A DNA stretch of 64,000 nucleotides. Source: Labrenzia sp. R4_2. Lineage in GTDB: Bacteria; Pseudomonadota; Alphaproteobacteria; Rhizobiales; Stappiaceae. Under the pieces are notes generated by a model. That model did not search any database. It was not told the origin of the DNA and was given only the letters and a program-made list of their open reading frames with translations. The stretch's first letter is position 1, and the number at the start of each line of letters is the position of its first letter. Both the position numbers and the translations under genes were made by a program. The stretch is from the NCBI RefSeq assembly GCF_017743865.1, contig NZ_JAGHRJ010000001.1, forward strand, positions 558,001-622,000, written 5' to 3'. This document shows positions 42,531 through 51,666 of this stretch, piece by piece.

Positions 42531-42615
42531 TTGATGGATTCTTGATGGATTTCTTGTCCGTTCGCAAGTCCCTGGACTGATAAGCTCCTCAAAAGATCCA
42601 GTCAGGGAGGACACC

Positions 42616-43794
42616 ATGGATCAGCAGATAACCACTACCGGTTACTTCGACGCGACAAGCTGTGACTTGGACGCCTTCATGGCCTTAACCGGCCGTCAGC
42701 TTGACAAGGCCAACGTTCCACATGCGGATCGTATTCTGGAGAATGTTCCCGTTTATCGGATCAATGACCTGCAGAATTCACTGCAAGGTGAGAGCAGCCG
42801 GCGCCGGCTCATGGCCGAGTGGGCGACAGTGCTCAAGGATCTCTCCGGTGTTCTTGTTCTGGAAGGGGCCTTTCCCGACACGGCTCCGATTGACCGGGCA
42901 ACAGACGTTTATAATCAAATCATTGCGGAGGAAAAAGCGCAGAGTGGTGGAGGTGCCGACCATTTTGCTGCCGCTGGATCGAATGACCGGATCTGGAATT
43001 CATTGCAAAAACTGTGTCTGGCAGCTCCGGATGTCTTTGCGGACTATTTTGCAAATTCCGCGATTGATGCCGTATGTGAAGCCTGGCTCGGGCCAAACTA
43101 TCAGATGACAGCACAGGTCAATCTGGTTCGGCCGGGCGGCGCTGCTCAGCAAGCCCACCGGGATTATCACCTTGGGTTTCAGACTGCGGAGGATTGCGCG
43201 CGCTATCCGGCGCATGTCCACGACCTCTCACCGGTCATGACGCTGCAGGGGGCTGTTGCGCATACGGACATGCCGGTGGAAAGCGGGCCGACCAAACTCC
43301 TGCCGTTCTCCCAGCTCTACCGCCCGGGATATGCCGCTTACCGCTTAGATGCGTTTAAGAGCTACTTCGAAGGCGCCCATATTCAGCTCCCCCTGTCGAA
43401 GGGGGACGCGGTGTTTTTCAACCCGGCGCTGTTTCATGCCGCTGGTGCCAACACAAGTTCAAACATCCAACGCATGGCAAATCTTCTGCAAATTTCCTCC
43501 GCGTTTGGCCGGGCCATGGAAAGCGTAGACCGTATGGCAATGTGCCGCGCACTGTATCCGGTGCTGCTGGATAAGGTTCTGTCGGGGATGGTTGACATCC
43601 GGGCATTGGAAGCAACGGTTTCGGCCTGTGCGGAGGGGTATTCGTTTCCCACCAATCTCGACCGTGATCCTCCCGTTGGCGGGTTGGCACCAGAAACCCA
43701 GAAACAATTGATGTTGCGGGCCTTGGGTGAGAGATGGTCTTTCGCCAAACTTGAGAATGCACTGACTGAACAAGCAGGGCGCCGCCAGGCATAG
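42616..43794 (+). CDS. Phytanoyl-CoA dioxygenase family protein (Fe/2-oxoglutarate)
   Basis: A 392-residue non-haem iron, 2-oxoglutarate-dependent dioxygenase. The iron-binding HxD is in QQAHRDYHLGF and the distal histidine in FNPALFHAAGANTSSNIQR, with R as the 2-oxoglutarate anchor. The overall order matches PhyH-type enzymes. Substrate unknown; the LacI partner suggests a carbohydrate-derived or small hydroxylated inducer. GGGAGG precedes the ATG by about 6 bases. Confidence 0.9.
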   Translation: MDQQITTTGYFDATSCDLDAFMALTGRQLDKANVPHADRILENVPVYRINDLQNSLQGESSRRRLMAEWATVLKDLSGVLVLEGAFPDTAPIDRATDVYNQIIAEEKAQSGGGADHFAAAGSNDRIWNSLQKLCLAAPDVFADYFANSAIDAVCEAWLGPNYQMTAQVNLVRPGGAAQQAHRDYHLGFQTAEDCARYPAHVHDLSPVMTLQGAVAHTDMPVESGPTKLLPFSQLYRPGYAAYRLDAFKSYFEGAHIQLPLSKGDAVFFNPALFHAAGANTSSNIQRMANLLQISSAFGRAMESVDRMAMCRALYPVLLDKVLSGMVDIRALEATVSACAEGYSFPTNLDRDPPVGGLAPETQKQLMLRALGERWSFAKLENALTEQAGRRQA

Positions 43795-43814
43795 CTTTGG
43801 TGTGAGGACTTGAC

Positions 43815-44564
43815 CTAGTTAGCCGACGCCAGACCGCTGCCGACGATTTCGCGGATGAGTTTGCGTTTCATCGCTTCTGCATAGTCATCATAGGTGCCGG
43901 CGACCTCGACAAATGCACCGGGGCCGCGGATCACCTCGGCGTAGTAGTAGTCGACCGGTACGGAATCCGGTCCGGCGATTACCAGGCCGTTGACCGTGAT
44001 GTCGTTGAAGTCAAAAGCCTTATAGGCGCTGTCGGGGCCGAACCCGTCATTGTTGATGCCGTCCCCGGCAACGTCGATCACCTTCCGGCGGCAATGGGCG
44101 GGGGCCTGTTTCATCAAAACGGCCGCATGTCCCAGCGCATAGCCTAGTGCGGTCGGAAACTCTGTGTAGCCGCGGCCGGCTTGCCGGAGAGTGTTGGAAG
44201 CGGCAGACGCGCTGCCGCCGTCATTGATTAACCGCCAGCTCAGTTGCTCGACCTGTTGATAGCGGCCGCTCCACTCAAAAGCGGTGACATATATTCCGCC
44301 GACCACTTCGATGGCGTTGACCACATCCGGGTCCAAAAACGCATCGGCGAGGCCGTTGATCTGGAGTTGATGCTCCCGGGCGTCGACACTGGCGGAACTG
44401 TCCATTGCCAAAACAAGCGCCACGGAACATGCCTGCGCCGCGCCACCAGACGCCATTTGCAGGATGCCGGCGAGGCCGCAAACAATCCCGGCCTTTAGGA
44501 CGGCTTTCAAACGGTGGCGCGTTTGTCCGAGTGGCAATGCGTTTTTGCGATGAAGTTGGGCCAT
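43815..44564 (-). CDS. DUF1194 protein (vWA-like, secreted)
   Basis: A 249-residue DUF1194 protein. A signal/anchor segment (AVLKAGIVCGLAGILQMASG) leads to CSVALVLAMDSSASVDAREH, where DSSAS is a MIDAS-type metal site of a von Willebrand A-like domain. VIDVAGDGINNDG is the second typical motif. These proteins are common single genes in alphaproteobacteria with unknown function. Start ATG at 44564. It is divergent from the glycoside hydrolase gene (116 bases between starts). Confidence 0.9.
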   Translation of the reverse strand: MAQLHRKNALPLGQTRHRLKAVLKAGIVCGLAGILQMASGGAAQACSVALVLAMDSSASVDAREHQLQINGLADAFLDPDVVNAIEVVGGIYVTAFEWSGRYQQVEQLSWRLINDGGSASAASNTLRQAGRGYTEFPTALGYALGHAAVLMKQAPAHCRRKVIDVAGDGINNDGFGPDSAYKAFDFNDITVNGLVIAGPDSVPVDYYYAEVIRGPGAFVEVAGTYDDYAEAMKRKLIREIVGSGLASAN

Positions 44565-44680
44565 GGTGGCAGGGTAACTGGTTTTCCTGTCTCAAAGAAC
44601 AAGCATTGTTTCATGTTGCGTTGCAAAATAAGTTCCGGCTACACTTGAAGAAATCAAAACAGCCGAGGTACGCTCGGGAC

Positions 44681-46210
44681 ATGTATGCATCCCATGGTTT
44701 CTTGAGATCCGACATCGGCGATGTCGATGTGGTCTATCACGACGGCCTATTTCATCTTTTTCATCTCGTTCTGCCCAATCACGACTTTATTGCACACGCC
44801 GTGAGCCCGGACGGGATGACCTGGCGGCGTGTCAAAAATGCGCTGTTCGTCGGGGAACCGGGCGATTGGGACGATGACATGCTGTGGACCATGCATGTGA
44901 CCCCGGATCCCGAACGGCCCGGCAGCTGGCGGATGTTCTACACTGGTCTTGCGCGGTCGGAATTCGGGCGCGTGCAACGGGTTGGTCTTGCGCGGTCTAA
45001 GGATCTTTACCATTGGGAGCGCTCGACCTCGAAAACCTATCCGATCGAGGTGCCGGGGCCACATTACGAAAGCTCGATCGATGAAGGCCGGCAATGGGTC
45101 AGCTTCCGCGATCCATTCTATTTTCAGGATCCCGATACAAGAGAGCGCCTGCTTCTCGCCTCTGCCCGGATCAAGGACGGGCCGGTCATCCGGCGGGGCT
45201 GTGTGTCGCTCGCCGTTGAGGAAGCGCCCGATCAGTTCGTTTTTGAAGCACCGCTTCACCGGCCCGGTTTGTATGATGATGTGGAGGTGCCGAACCTGTT
45301 CAAGCTGGACGGCCGGTATTACCTGATGGGCTCGATCCGCGAGGACATCAAAATCCATTATTGGTATGCCGATCAGCTCCGCGGACCCTATGAAAACTTC
45401 TTCGACAATGTCTTGATGCCGTCGGGAAACTATGCGGGGCGCATCTGTAAAAACGGTGGCGATTTGCTGCTGTTCAACTTCTTCTCAAAGACGGAAGTCG
45501 TTTACGGCCGGGAGAGCGTCAAAAAGCTGCTGCCCCCGCCGAAGGAACTGGTGACGGATGCCGCGGGCCGGCTGAAAGCGAAGTCTTTTTCAGGCTTCAA
45601 CGATCTGGTGACGCGCAGCGAGAGTGTAACCGCCTCCTATCAATGCAAAAAGCTCTACGCCAATCCGCATGCTTCGGTGATTGACCGCGAAGACGGCCTG
45701 CATCTGTCTTGCAAGAGCGGGTACGAGGCTTTTCTAATGCCCGGCCTTCACCAGGATTTCCGGTTACGCGCCGAATTGACGCTTGAGGGTTTGGGCAAGA
45801 CCGGTCTTGTCTTGCGTATGAATGATGAGGGGGACGGGTATTACCTGTCGCTCGATCTGGTCAACGGCATCGCCCAGATGCGGGCCTGGGGCGCCAATCC
45901 GACGCCGGAATTTGAGCACGCTTTCCGATATGCACCGCTGCAGGAAGCTCATTTTCGGGGCAATGCGCATGGGCCTTGGCAGGTCGAGGTGGTCGCTCAC
46001 GGGATGTATATCGAGTTTTCGGTCGATGGGTATGTGGTACTGTCGCTGGTTGACGACAGTTTTGCAGAGGGCGGGGTCGGGTTTTACACCGAGAGCGCTG
46101 CGGTTTGCCTCAGCCATTTGACGATAGAGACGTTAAGCCGGCCCGTCACGGAAGCTGCGGCAGAGCAGGTTTACACCGCCACATATTTTGCCCCTGAAGA
46201 GGAGGCCTGA
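44681..46210 (+). CDS. Glycoside hydrolase, GH32/GH43-like beta-propeller with C-terminal sandwich
   Basis: A 509-residue enzyme. The five-bladed propeller (about 1-320) has the three acidic motifs of clan GH-J/GH-F: GDVDVVYHDGLFHLFH (aspartate near the start), VSFRDPFYFQDP (the RDP motif) and DVEVPNLFKLDGRYYLMG (acid/base glutamate). The end (about 345-490) is a concanavalin-like beta-sandwich (FRLRAELTLEGLGKTGLVLR). There is no signal peptide. It is directly followed by a sucrose-phosphatase-like gene, so the substrate is probably a fructose-containing disaccharide. The ATG at 44681 was chosen. Confidence 0.82.
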   Translation: MYASHGFLRSDIGDVDVVYHDGLFHLFHLVLPNHDFIAHAVSPDGMTWRRVKNALFVGEPGDWDDDMLWTMHVTPDPERPGSWRMFYTGLARSEFGRVQRVGLARSKDLYHWERSTSKTYPIEVPGPHYESSIDEGRQWVSFRDPFYFQDPDTRERLLLASARIKDGPVIRRGCVSLAVEEAPDQFVFEAPLHRPGLYDDVEVPNLFKLDGRYYLMGSIREDIKIHYWYADQLRGPYENFFDNVLMPSGNYAGRICKNGGDLLLFNFFSKTEVVYGRESVKKLLPPPKELVTDAAGRLKAKSFSGFNDLVTRSESVTASYQCKKLYANPHASVIDREDGLHLSCKSGYEAFLMPGLHQDFRLRAELTLEGLGKTGLVLRMNDEGDGYYLSLDLVNGIAQMRAWGANPTPEFEHAFRYAPLQEAHFRGNAHGPWQVEVVAHGMYIEFSVDGYVVLSLVDDSFAEGGVGFYTESAAVCLSHLTIETLSRPVTEAAAEQVYTATYFAPEEEA

Positions 46211-46966
46211 GTGCGCGCGGAAAACGACAATTCAAAACCGCTTCTTCTGGTTTCCGACATCGATGACACGCTGACCGGGGACCCCGCTGCGCTTCGCAGG
46301 CTGTGGCAGGTCTTGGAGCGGCACCGTGGTCGGCTCAAGATCGCGTTGAATTCCAGCCGGCCGGCGCCCAGTGTCGATGAAACGCTCCGGTCCTATTTCC
46401 CGGCGACTTTCGCGCCAGATGCAGTGATCACCGGCTTGGGGACAGAAATCCGGTTACAGGGCACGTGGTTATCCTCATGGTCGCAGCAATTCGACGCCTG
46501 GCCGGATGTTCAGATCCGCGAGGCGGTGCTCAAGATGGGCCATACGCCGCACGATGCGGTGTTTCAAACGCCGGGCAAGGCAAGTTTCGCGGTGCCCGGC
46601 CAGGAGCAGGCCGACCTGGTCATTCAACGCCTCAATGACGCCGGGTTTTCCTTCAAACATATCTTTTCCGGCAAGAGTGACCTCGACATTCTCGCACCAG
46701 AGGCGGGCAAGGACGCCGCCATGCGCCATCTGGCAGACCATCTCGGGATCGCCTTGCAAGACACGATTGCAGCCGGAGATTCCGGCAACGATCTGGCCTT
46801 GTTTGAAGCCGCAGGCAAAGCCATTGCTGTCGGCAACGCCCGCCCGGAACTGTTGGCTGCAATGCCGAAAGACAAGACTTATCACGCCGCCGCCCATCAC
46901 GCGGCCGGCGTCCTTGAAGGATTGGCGGCATTCAACGCCATTCCACGTTCAGACGTTGAAAATTAG
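46211..46966 (+). CDS. HAD family sugar phosphatase, sucrose/mannosylfructose-phosphatase-like
   Basis: A 251-residue Cof/SPP-type HAD phosphatase. Catalytic motif I is LLVSDIDDTLTGDP; motif II lies in KIALNSSRPAPS; motif III/IV is in DTIAAGDSGNDLALFEAAG. The order matches sucrose-phosphate phosphatase and its relative MfpsB. The GTG starts right after the glycoside hydrolase stop, with GGAGG five bases upstream. It should remove the phosphate from the product of the downstream glycosyltransferase. Confidence 0.88.
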   Translation: MRAENDNSKPLLLVSDIDDTLTGDPAALRRLWQVLERHRGRLKIALNSSRPAPSVDETLRSYFPATFAPDAVITGLGTEIRLQGTWLSSWSQQFDAWPDVQIREAVLKMGHTPHDAVFQTPGKASFAVPGQEQADLVIQRLNDAGFSFKHIFSGKSDLDILAPEAGKDAAMRHLADHLGIALQDTIAAGDSGNDLALFEAAGKAIAVGNARPELLAAMPKDKTYHAAAHHAAGVLEGLAAFNAIPRSDVEN

Positions 46967-47062
46967 TTCGAGCCTTACACTTAACAGAAACAAACACGGC
47001 ACAATCAAAAAGAACTGCCTGGGAAAGACGGAGACTTGAAACACAACAAAGGTTGGTACGAC

Positions 47063-48361
47063 ATGAACAAGCAGAACATTGGTTCGCTTTTGATGATTTC
47101 CCTGCATGGCTATGTGGCCGGAACGCCGGAACTCGGCAAGCCGGACACAGGCGGGCAAGTGGTTTTCGTCCTCGAGCTGGCCAAAAGGTTCGCGCGGCTT
47201 GGCTACCACGTTGATGTGATGACGCGGCAATTTGAAGATCAGCCAGCCGAAGACATCGTCAATGAAAACCTGCGCGTGGTTCGAATTCCCTTCGGCGGCA
47301 AAGACTTCATCCGCAAAGAGGACATGCACGACTGGTACGGTGATTTCGTCACCAACGCGCTTGCCATGATCCGGCACCGCGGATTGCAGTATGACGTGAT
47401 CAATTCGCACTATTGGGATGCCGGTGTTTCCGGTCAGAAGATTGCCGAAGAACTCCAGATCCCGCACATCCACACGCCGCATTCGCTTGGCTGGTGGAAA
47501 CAGCACGACATGGAAGGCGCAGATGCTGCCGAGATGGCGGGATACCGGTTTGATGAGCGGATCCAGAAGGAGTTTGTGCTCTATCGCAATTGCGACCATG
47601 TGATTGCGACGACCGAACAGCAGGTCGATCTGATTGCCGAACACTATCAACTGCCCAAGGATCATATCTCGATGATCCCTCCGGGGATCGATGAGGCCCG
47701 CTTCACGCCTGCAACACCGTCACGCGTTGCCGCCGTCCGGCAGAAACACGACATTCGCGAGACCGACATTTACGTTGTCGGGCGTGCTGCGGAGAACAAG
47801 GGCTATGATCTGATTATCGAGGCGCTCCCAAGCCTTTTGAAAATGCAGCCGAACGCCCGGCTTGTGCTCGCAGCAGGTGCAAATTCCGACAGCGACAACG
47901 CGCTCTTGGGTCAGTGGAAACAGCGGGCGTCGGAGCTGGGCGTTTCGGACAAGATTAGCTGGCGGGGATATGTCGCCGATGAAGACCTTGCCGATTTCTA
48001 CCGCGCGCCTGGTATTTTTGCGCTGCCGTCCCGCTACGAGCCCTTCGGCATGACCGCTGTGGAAGCCATGGCCTGCGGGACACCGACAGTGGTGACCATT
48101 CATGGGGGGCTGTTTGAGCAGCTGGAGTTCGGCCGCCACGCACTTGTTGCTGACCCAAAACGCCCGGAAGAATTTGCAACAATGTTGAACATGCCGATGC
48201 AGTATGCGTGGGTGCGGGAGACGTTGTCGGTGGAAGGGGCGCGGTTTGCCCGCCGCGTCTTCGGTTGGACCGGGATCGCCCGGCGTACACTCCAGGTGTT
48301 TGACCATTTCAAGGGGCGTTACGACGATCTGCAGACCGACGAACTCACCTTGGCGAACTGA
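47063..48361 (+). CDS. GT4 glycosyltransferase, sucrose-/mannosylfructose-phosphate synthase-like
   Basis: A 432-residue GT-B enzyme. The opening LMISLHGYVAGTPELGKPDT followed by GGQVVFVLELAKRF is that of sucrose-phosphate synthase and MfpsA, including the GGQ nucleotide loop. IPHIHTPHSLGWWKQ, GRAAENKGYDLIIEAL and RYEPFGMTAVEAMACGTPTV (E-x7-E) complete the GT4 signature. It would join a nucleotide-sugar to fructose 6-phosphate. Donor (UDP-glucose or GDP-mannose) cannot be fixed from sequence. The start ATG at 47063 is used; TTG at 47036 is possible. Confidence 0.88.
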   Translation: MNKQNIGSLLMISLHGYVAGTPELGKPDTGGQVVFVLELAKRFARLGYHVDVMTRQFEDQPAEDIVNENLRVVRIPFGGKDFIRKEDMHDWYGDFVTNALAMIRHRGLQYDVINSHYWDAGVSGQKIAEELQIPHIHTPHSLGWWKQHDMEGADAAEMAGYRFDERIQKEFVLYRNCDHVIATTEQQVDLIAEHYQLPKDHISMIPPGIDEARFTPATPSRVAAVRQKHDIRETDIYVVGRAAENKGYDLIIEALPSLLKMQPNARLVLAAGANSDSDNALLGQWKQRASELGVSDKISWRGYVADEDLADFYRAPGIFALPSRYEPFGMTAVEAMACGTPTVVTIHGGLFEQLEFGRHALVADPKRPEEFATMLNMPMQYAWVRETLSVEGARFARRVFGWTGIARRTLQVFDHFKGRYDDLQTDELTLAN

Positions 48362-48420
48362 CCGCGGAGTGTCTTGAAGGCCGTGCAAGCTGGTCCGTTT
48401 GCCAGTGATCTGAAAAACGG

Positions 48421-48440
48421 TTCAGCTTGCGTTCAGCTTG
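48421..48440 (+). promoter_or_regulatory. Tandem direct repeat, probable FeuP (OmpR-family) operator
   Basis: TTCAGCTTG occurs at 48421-48429 and again at 48432-48440, an 11-base period equal to one helical turn. Such tandem sites are typical of OmpR-family response regulators. It lies about 50 bases before the start of the feuN-like gene, overlapping the likely -35 region, so autoregulation by FeuP is plausible. Confidence 0.6.
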
Positions 48441-48490
48441 GTTTGGTTACACCTTGCGCATCAACTGCTGATGTCTTGAGGATTCGACTT

Positions 48491-48745
48491 GTGAAAGTCT
48501 TTTTGACCGCCCTGTTTTTGTTGTTGGCCGTAACTGGCGCCGCAAGCGCAAACTGCCTGTCGCAGGCCGAAGCGCGTGCCGTGGTGGCCAGCGGTCAGGC
48601 GCAGCCGCTCGGCGCGGTAGCCGGGCAAGCCGGCGGTGAAATCATCAAGGCGCAGTTATGCCGCCAGGGTGGCGGATATGTGTATGTCTTGTCTGTTTTA
48701 AAGAACGGACAGGTGACCAATGTCACAGTCAATGCGAACCGTTGA
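48491..48745 (+). CDS. feuN: FeuN-like small periplasmic regulator
   Basis: An 84-residue protein with a signal peptide (VFLTALFLLLAVTGAASA) and a short mature part, NCLSQAEARAVVASGQAQPL, then AQLCRQGGGYVYVLSVLKNG. It precedes a feuP-like response regulator by 59 bases. In Sinorhizobium the small periplasmic FeuN in this position inhibits the kinase FeuQ. Position, size and export fit that protein. Start is GTG at 48491; the longer in-frame version lacks a signal peptide at its front. Confidence 0.72.
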   Translation: MKVFLTALFLLLAVTGAASANCLSQAEARAVVASGQAQPLGAVAGQAGGEIIKAQLCRQGGGYVYVLSVLKNGQVTNVTVNANR

Positions 48746-48804
48746 CCGGTATACCCAGCGCTTATCAAACACCCGACACTCCCCCAGCCAGCAAATGAAG
48801 ACCC

Positions 48805-49473
48805 ATGCGCCTGCTAATTGTTGAAGACGACAAAGACCTGAACCGCCAACTTATGACCGCGTTGGAAGAGGCCGGCTATGTGGTGGACAGCGCATTCGAC
48901 GGCGAAGAAGGACATTTTCTTGGAGACACCGAACCCTATGATGCGGTTGTCCTCGATCTTGGGCTTCCGACGCTGGACGGCTTGTCAGTCCTGGAAAAAT
49001 GGCGGCGCGACGGGAAGACAATGCCCGTTCTGATCCTCACCGCCCGTGACCGCTGGTCAGACAAGGTGGCTGGAATTGATGCCGGTGCGGATGATTACGT
49101 CGCAAAACCCTTTCATATGGAAGAGGTTCTGGCGCGCGTTCGGGCCTTGGTGCGCCGGGCTGCCGGTCATGCCTCCAACGAGCTTACCTGCGGCAACGTC
49201 CGGCTGGACTTGAGAGCTGGCCGGGTCACGGTGGATGGTTCTCCGATCAAGCTCACCTCCCATGAATACCGGCTCTTGTCCTACCTCCTGCACCATCAGG
49301 GGAAGGTGATCTCCCGGACGGAGTTGACCGAGCACCTCTACGATCAGGATTTCGACCGTGATTCCAATACGGTCGAGGTCTTCGTTGGCCGTCTGCGCAA
49401 GAAGATCGGTGCCGACATGATCGAAACCATCCGCGGCCTCGGGTACCGTCTGGGAGAGGCCCGTGACGACTGA
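48805..49473 (+). CDS. feuP: FeuP-like OmpR-family response regulator
   Basis: A 222-residue regulator: receiver (1-115) with phospho-acceptor D51 in VVLDLGLP, K in AKPF, and a winged-helix DNA-binding domain (about 125-218; VEVFVGRLRKKIG, then IRGLGYRLG). The text DGEEGHFLGDTEPYDA and TARDRWSDKVAGIDAGADDY is as I recall it for FeuP of rhizobia. FeuP/Q control cyclic glucan export and osmoadaptation there. It overlaps feuQ by 11 bases. Confidence 0.86.
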   Translation: MRLLIVEDDKDLNRQLMTALEEAGYVVDSAFDGEEGHFLGDTEPYDAVVLDLGLPTLDGLSVLEKWRRDGKTMPVLILTARDRWSDKVAGIDAGADDYVAKPFHMEEVLARVRALVRRAAGHASNELTCGNVRLDLRAGRVTVDGSPIKLTSHEYRLLSYLLHHQGKVISRTELTEHLYDQDFDRDSNTVEVFVGRLRKKIGADMIETIRGLGYRLGEARDD

Positions 49474-50893
49474 GAACGCGGAAGGTGCCGGTGAGCCGGC
49501 TCCCGAGCCCGTAAAGCCGCAGCGATCCCTTGCGGGCCGTCTCGTTTTGGTGGCGGCCGTATGGTCGACGCTGGCACTTGCGATTGCCGGTGTGTTTCTT
49601 GTCAGCCTTTATCAACGGGCCAGCGAGCGCTCGTTTGATGCTCAGCTCGAAATCCACATCAAGGCCCTCGTTTCGGAAATGCTGGAGACCAGCGACGAGA
49701 CCGTTTTGCGCGTAACGCCTCAGGTGCAACAGCCGACCTATCTGGGCGACCCTCGGTTTTCCTTGCCTCTGTCCGGCTGGTACTGGACCGTCCGCCAGGC
49801 AGATACAGGCACGGTTCTCTACGCCTCTGAATCTCTTGTTGGAGATCCACTTGCAGTGCCTGCATTGGGGGAGGCGGAGGCTGGAGCCGGTTTTGTTGCC
49901 GGACCGACAGGCGATGAAATCCGGGTTATGCAACAGCGTATCGCGGTTGGGGAGACGCCGTATGTCATCGCTGTTGGTGCTGCGACTGCGGGCTTTTGGG
50001 CCGATATTCGCGAGTTCGCGCGCCTTGCCGCACTGACGCTTCTCATCGTCGGACTTGGACTGGTTTTGGCCACCTTTCTGCAGGTCCGTGTCGGGCTACG
50101 GCCGCTCGTTCGATTGCGGTCTTCCCTAAGCGCCGTGCGCCAAGGGGAGGCAGAGCGGATCGACGAAGCTTTGCCGCGTGAGATCGCGCCGCTAGCTGTG
50201 GAGCTGAACTCGCTCATCGGCTCCAACAAGGAAATCGTTGAGCGGGCCCGAACCCATGTCGGCAACCTGGCTCACGGTCTCAAGACACCCCTTTCGGTAA
50301 TCTCCAATGAAGCCCGCGCATCGGAAGGCCCGCTGGCGGAGAAGGTCATCGAACAGACGGAGGTGATGTCGACCCAGATCCAGCATCATCTGGAACGTGC
50401 CCGGATGGCCGCACAACGTCGGGTAATTGGCGTGTCATGCGAAGTGCAGCCGGTCTTGGACAGGCTCGTGCGGGCGATGAATAAAATTTATCGGGAGCGG
50501 GATGTTCGCCTTGATGGCCTTGAAGATGCCACGTTGCGGTTTCGCGGAGAGGGGCAGGACCTTGAGGAAATGTCCGGCAACCTCATCGACAATGCCTGTA
50601 AATGGGCCAAATCTGCGGTGCAGGTGACCGCAACACCCATCGCGGACGCATCGAGTGCCCGCGGGATGGTCGAAATCCGTGTCGAGGATGATGGCCCGGG
50701 CTTATCTGAGGAGCAATGTGCAGAAGCCGTCAAGCGCGGCCGCCGCCTGGACGAGACTGTCCCTGGAACTGGGCTCGGCCTCTCGATTGTGGCAGATTTG
50801 GCAGCGCTTTATGGAGGTCGGCTGGAACTTGGGCGGTCTTCTTTGGGGGGATTGAGGGCGCGGTTGATCCTGCCCTTGCTTGGCGACAGCTGA
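49463..50893 (+). CDS. feuQ: FeuQ-like sensor histidine kinase
   Basis: A 476-residue membrane kinase. Two membrane helices (about 27-50 and 185-208) bracket a periplasmic domain of about 130 residues, the likely FeuN contact. A HAMP-like linker follows (about 208-262). The phospho-acceptor is H271 in NLAHGLKTPLSV, and the ATPase domain has NLIDNACKWAK, EDDGPGL and GTGLGLSIV. GTG start at 49463 overlaps feuP, so translation is coupled. The proline-rich N-terminus is cytoplasmic. Confidence 0.9.
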   Translation: MTTENAEGAGEPAPEPVKPQRSLAGRLVLVAAVWSTLALAIAGVFLVSLYQRASERSFDAQLEIHIKALVSEMLETSDETVLRVTPQVQQPTYLGDPRFSLPLSGWYWTVRQADTGTVLYASESLVGDPLAVPALGEAEAGAGFVAGPTGDEIRVMQQRIAVGETPYVIAVGAATAGFWADIREFARLAALTLLIVGLGLVLATFLQVRVGLRPLVRLRSSLSAVRQGEAERIDEALPREIAPLAVELNSLIGSNKEIVERARTHVGNLAHGLKTPLSVISNEARASEGPLAEKVIEQTEVMSTQIQHHLERARMAAQRRVIGVSCEVQPVLDRLVRAMNKIYRERDVRLDGLEDATLRFRGEGQDLEEMSGNLIDNACKWAKSAVQVTATPIADASSARGMVEIRVEDDGPGLSEEQCAEAVKRGRRLDETVPGTGLGLSIVADLAALYGGRLELGRSSLGGLRARLILPLLGDS

Positions 50894-51059
50894 TGCCCTT
50901 ACGGAATGGTTTGCAGATTTTTAAATCGCCTGTGATCAGATGTGATGCAGGTCACAGGCAATGTTTCTATATCGTGGCCAAGTTCGGCCACAAAGTCACG
51001 TTACCACTGAGTCGCTATCCGGTGACTTGGTCCACAAAGCCGATTTGGAGACTAGGTGC

Positions 51060-51497
51060 ATGAAATTGCGCAGCGCCCTTTGTTTGCTCACAGCCACTCT
51101 TTTGGGAGGATGCTCAATCGCATCCGGCGCAAATGGCGCGGGCGGATGGGGCTCGTCTTTCGGCGATCCGAGAGGCAACGTCTCGGGCACGGAAGCAAGC
51201 GCCGCGATCTCCGTATTGGTGAACAATGAATTCGGTGAAGCGCTGGAGCCTTCTGACAGGCGTGCCGCGGAACAGGCACAGGATCGGGCTCTGCGAGCAC
51301 GCGGTGTTGGTGTGTCGGTTGCCTGGCAAAATGACCGGACCGGCCGCAGCGGTCGTGTTCTCCCCGGGCCTGTCTATTCCGTGAACGAAACGGAATGCCG
51401 TGAATTCACCCATGAAATGGTTCTCCAGGGTCGTGTTCTCCAGGCGCGCGGCACGGCGTGTGAAATGGATCGCGGTGACTGGAAGGTTATCGGCTAA
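51060..51497 (+). CDS. Outer-surface lipoprotein, RT0821/Lpp0805-like
   Basis: A 145-residue lipoprotein. The lipobox LLGGC (cysteine 18) follows a short hydrophobic segment (LRSALCLLTATLL). The mature part has the 17-kDa-antigen-like pattern: EALEPSDRRAAEQAQDRALR, then AWQNDRTGRSGRVLPGPVYS and CREFTHEMVLQGRVLQARGT ending in an alternate C near the end (ACEMDRGDWKVI). Role unknown, probably envelope structure. ATG at 51060; a longer start at 50961 has no signal character. Confidence 0.8.
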   Translation: MKLRSALCLLTATLLGGCSIASGANGAGGWGSSFGDPRGNVSGTEASAAISVLVNNEFGEALEPSDRRAAEQAQDRALRARGVGVSVAWQNDRTGRSGRVLPGPVYSVNETECREFTHEMVLQGRVLQARGTACEMDRGDWKVIG

Positions 51498-51666
51498 AAG
51501 CCGGGCAGTCTTTCCGAAACACGCCCCTGAATTCTTTCAACAATCCTGAAATAGCAAGTGTTCGCTGCAATTCGTGTCGCGTAACGGCATCGTGTTTTCT
51601 ACATACTTGTTTAAGGTTCGGCGTTTACCATGGATAGAGAAACATTGGCTGCCATAGATCTCGTGA

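Noticed and set aside
42531-42615. Possible operator between the LacI and phytanoyl dioxygenase genes (CTTG...CAAG and CCCTGGACTGAT/ATCCAGTCAGGG)
   Set aside because: Only the outer bases of the first are symmetric and the second is imperfect; not enough to call a site.
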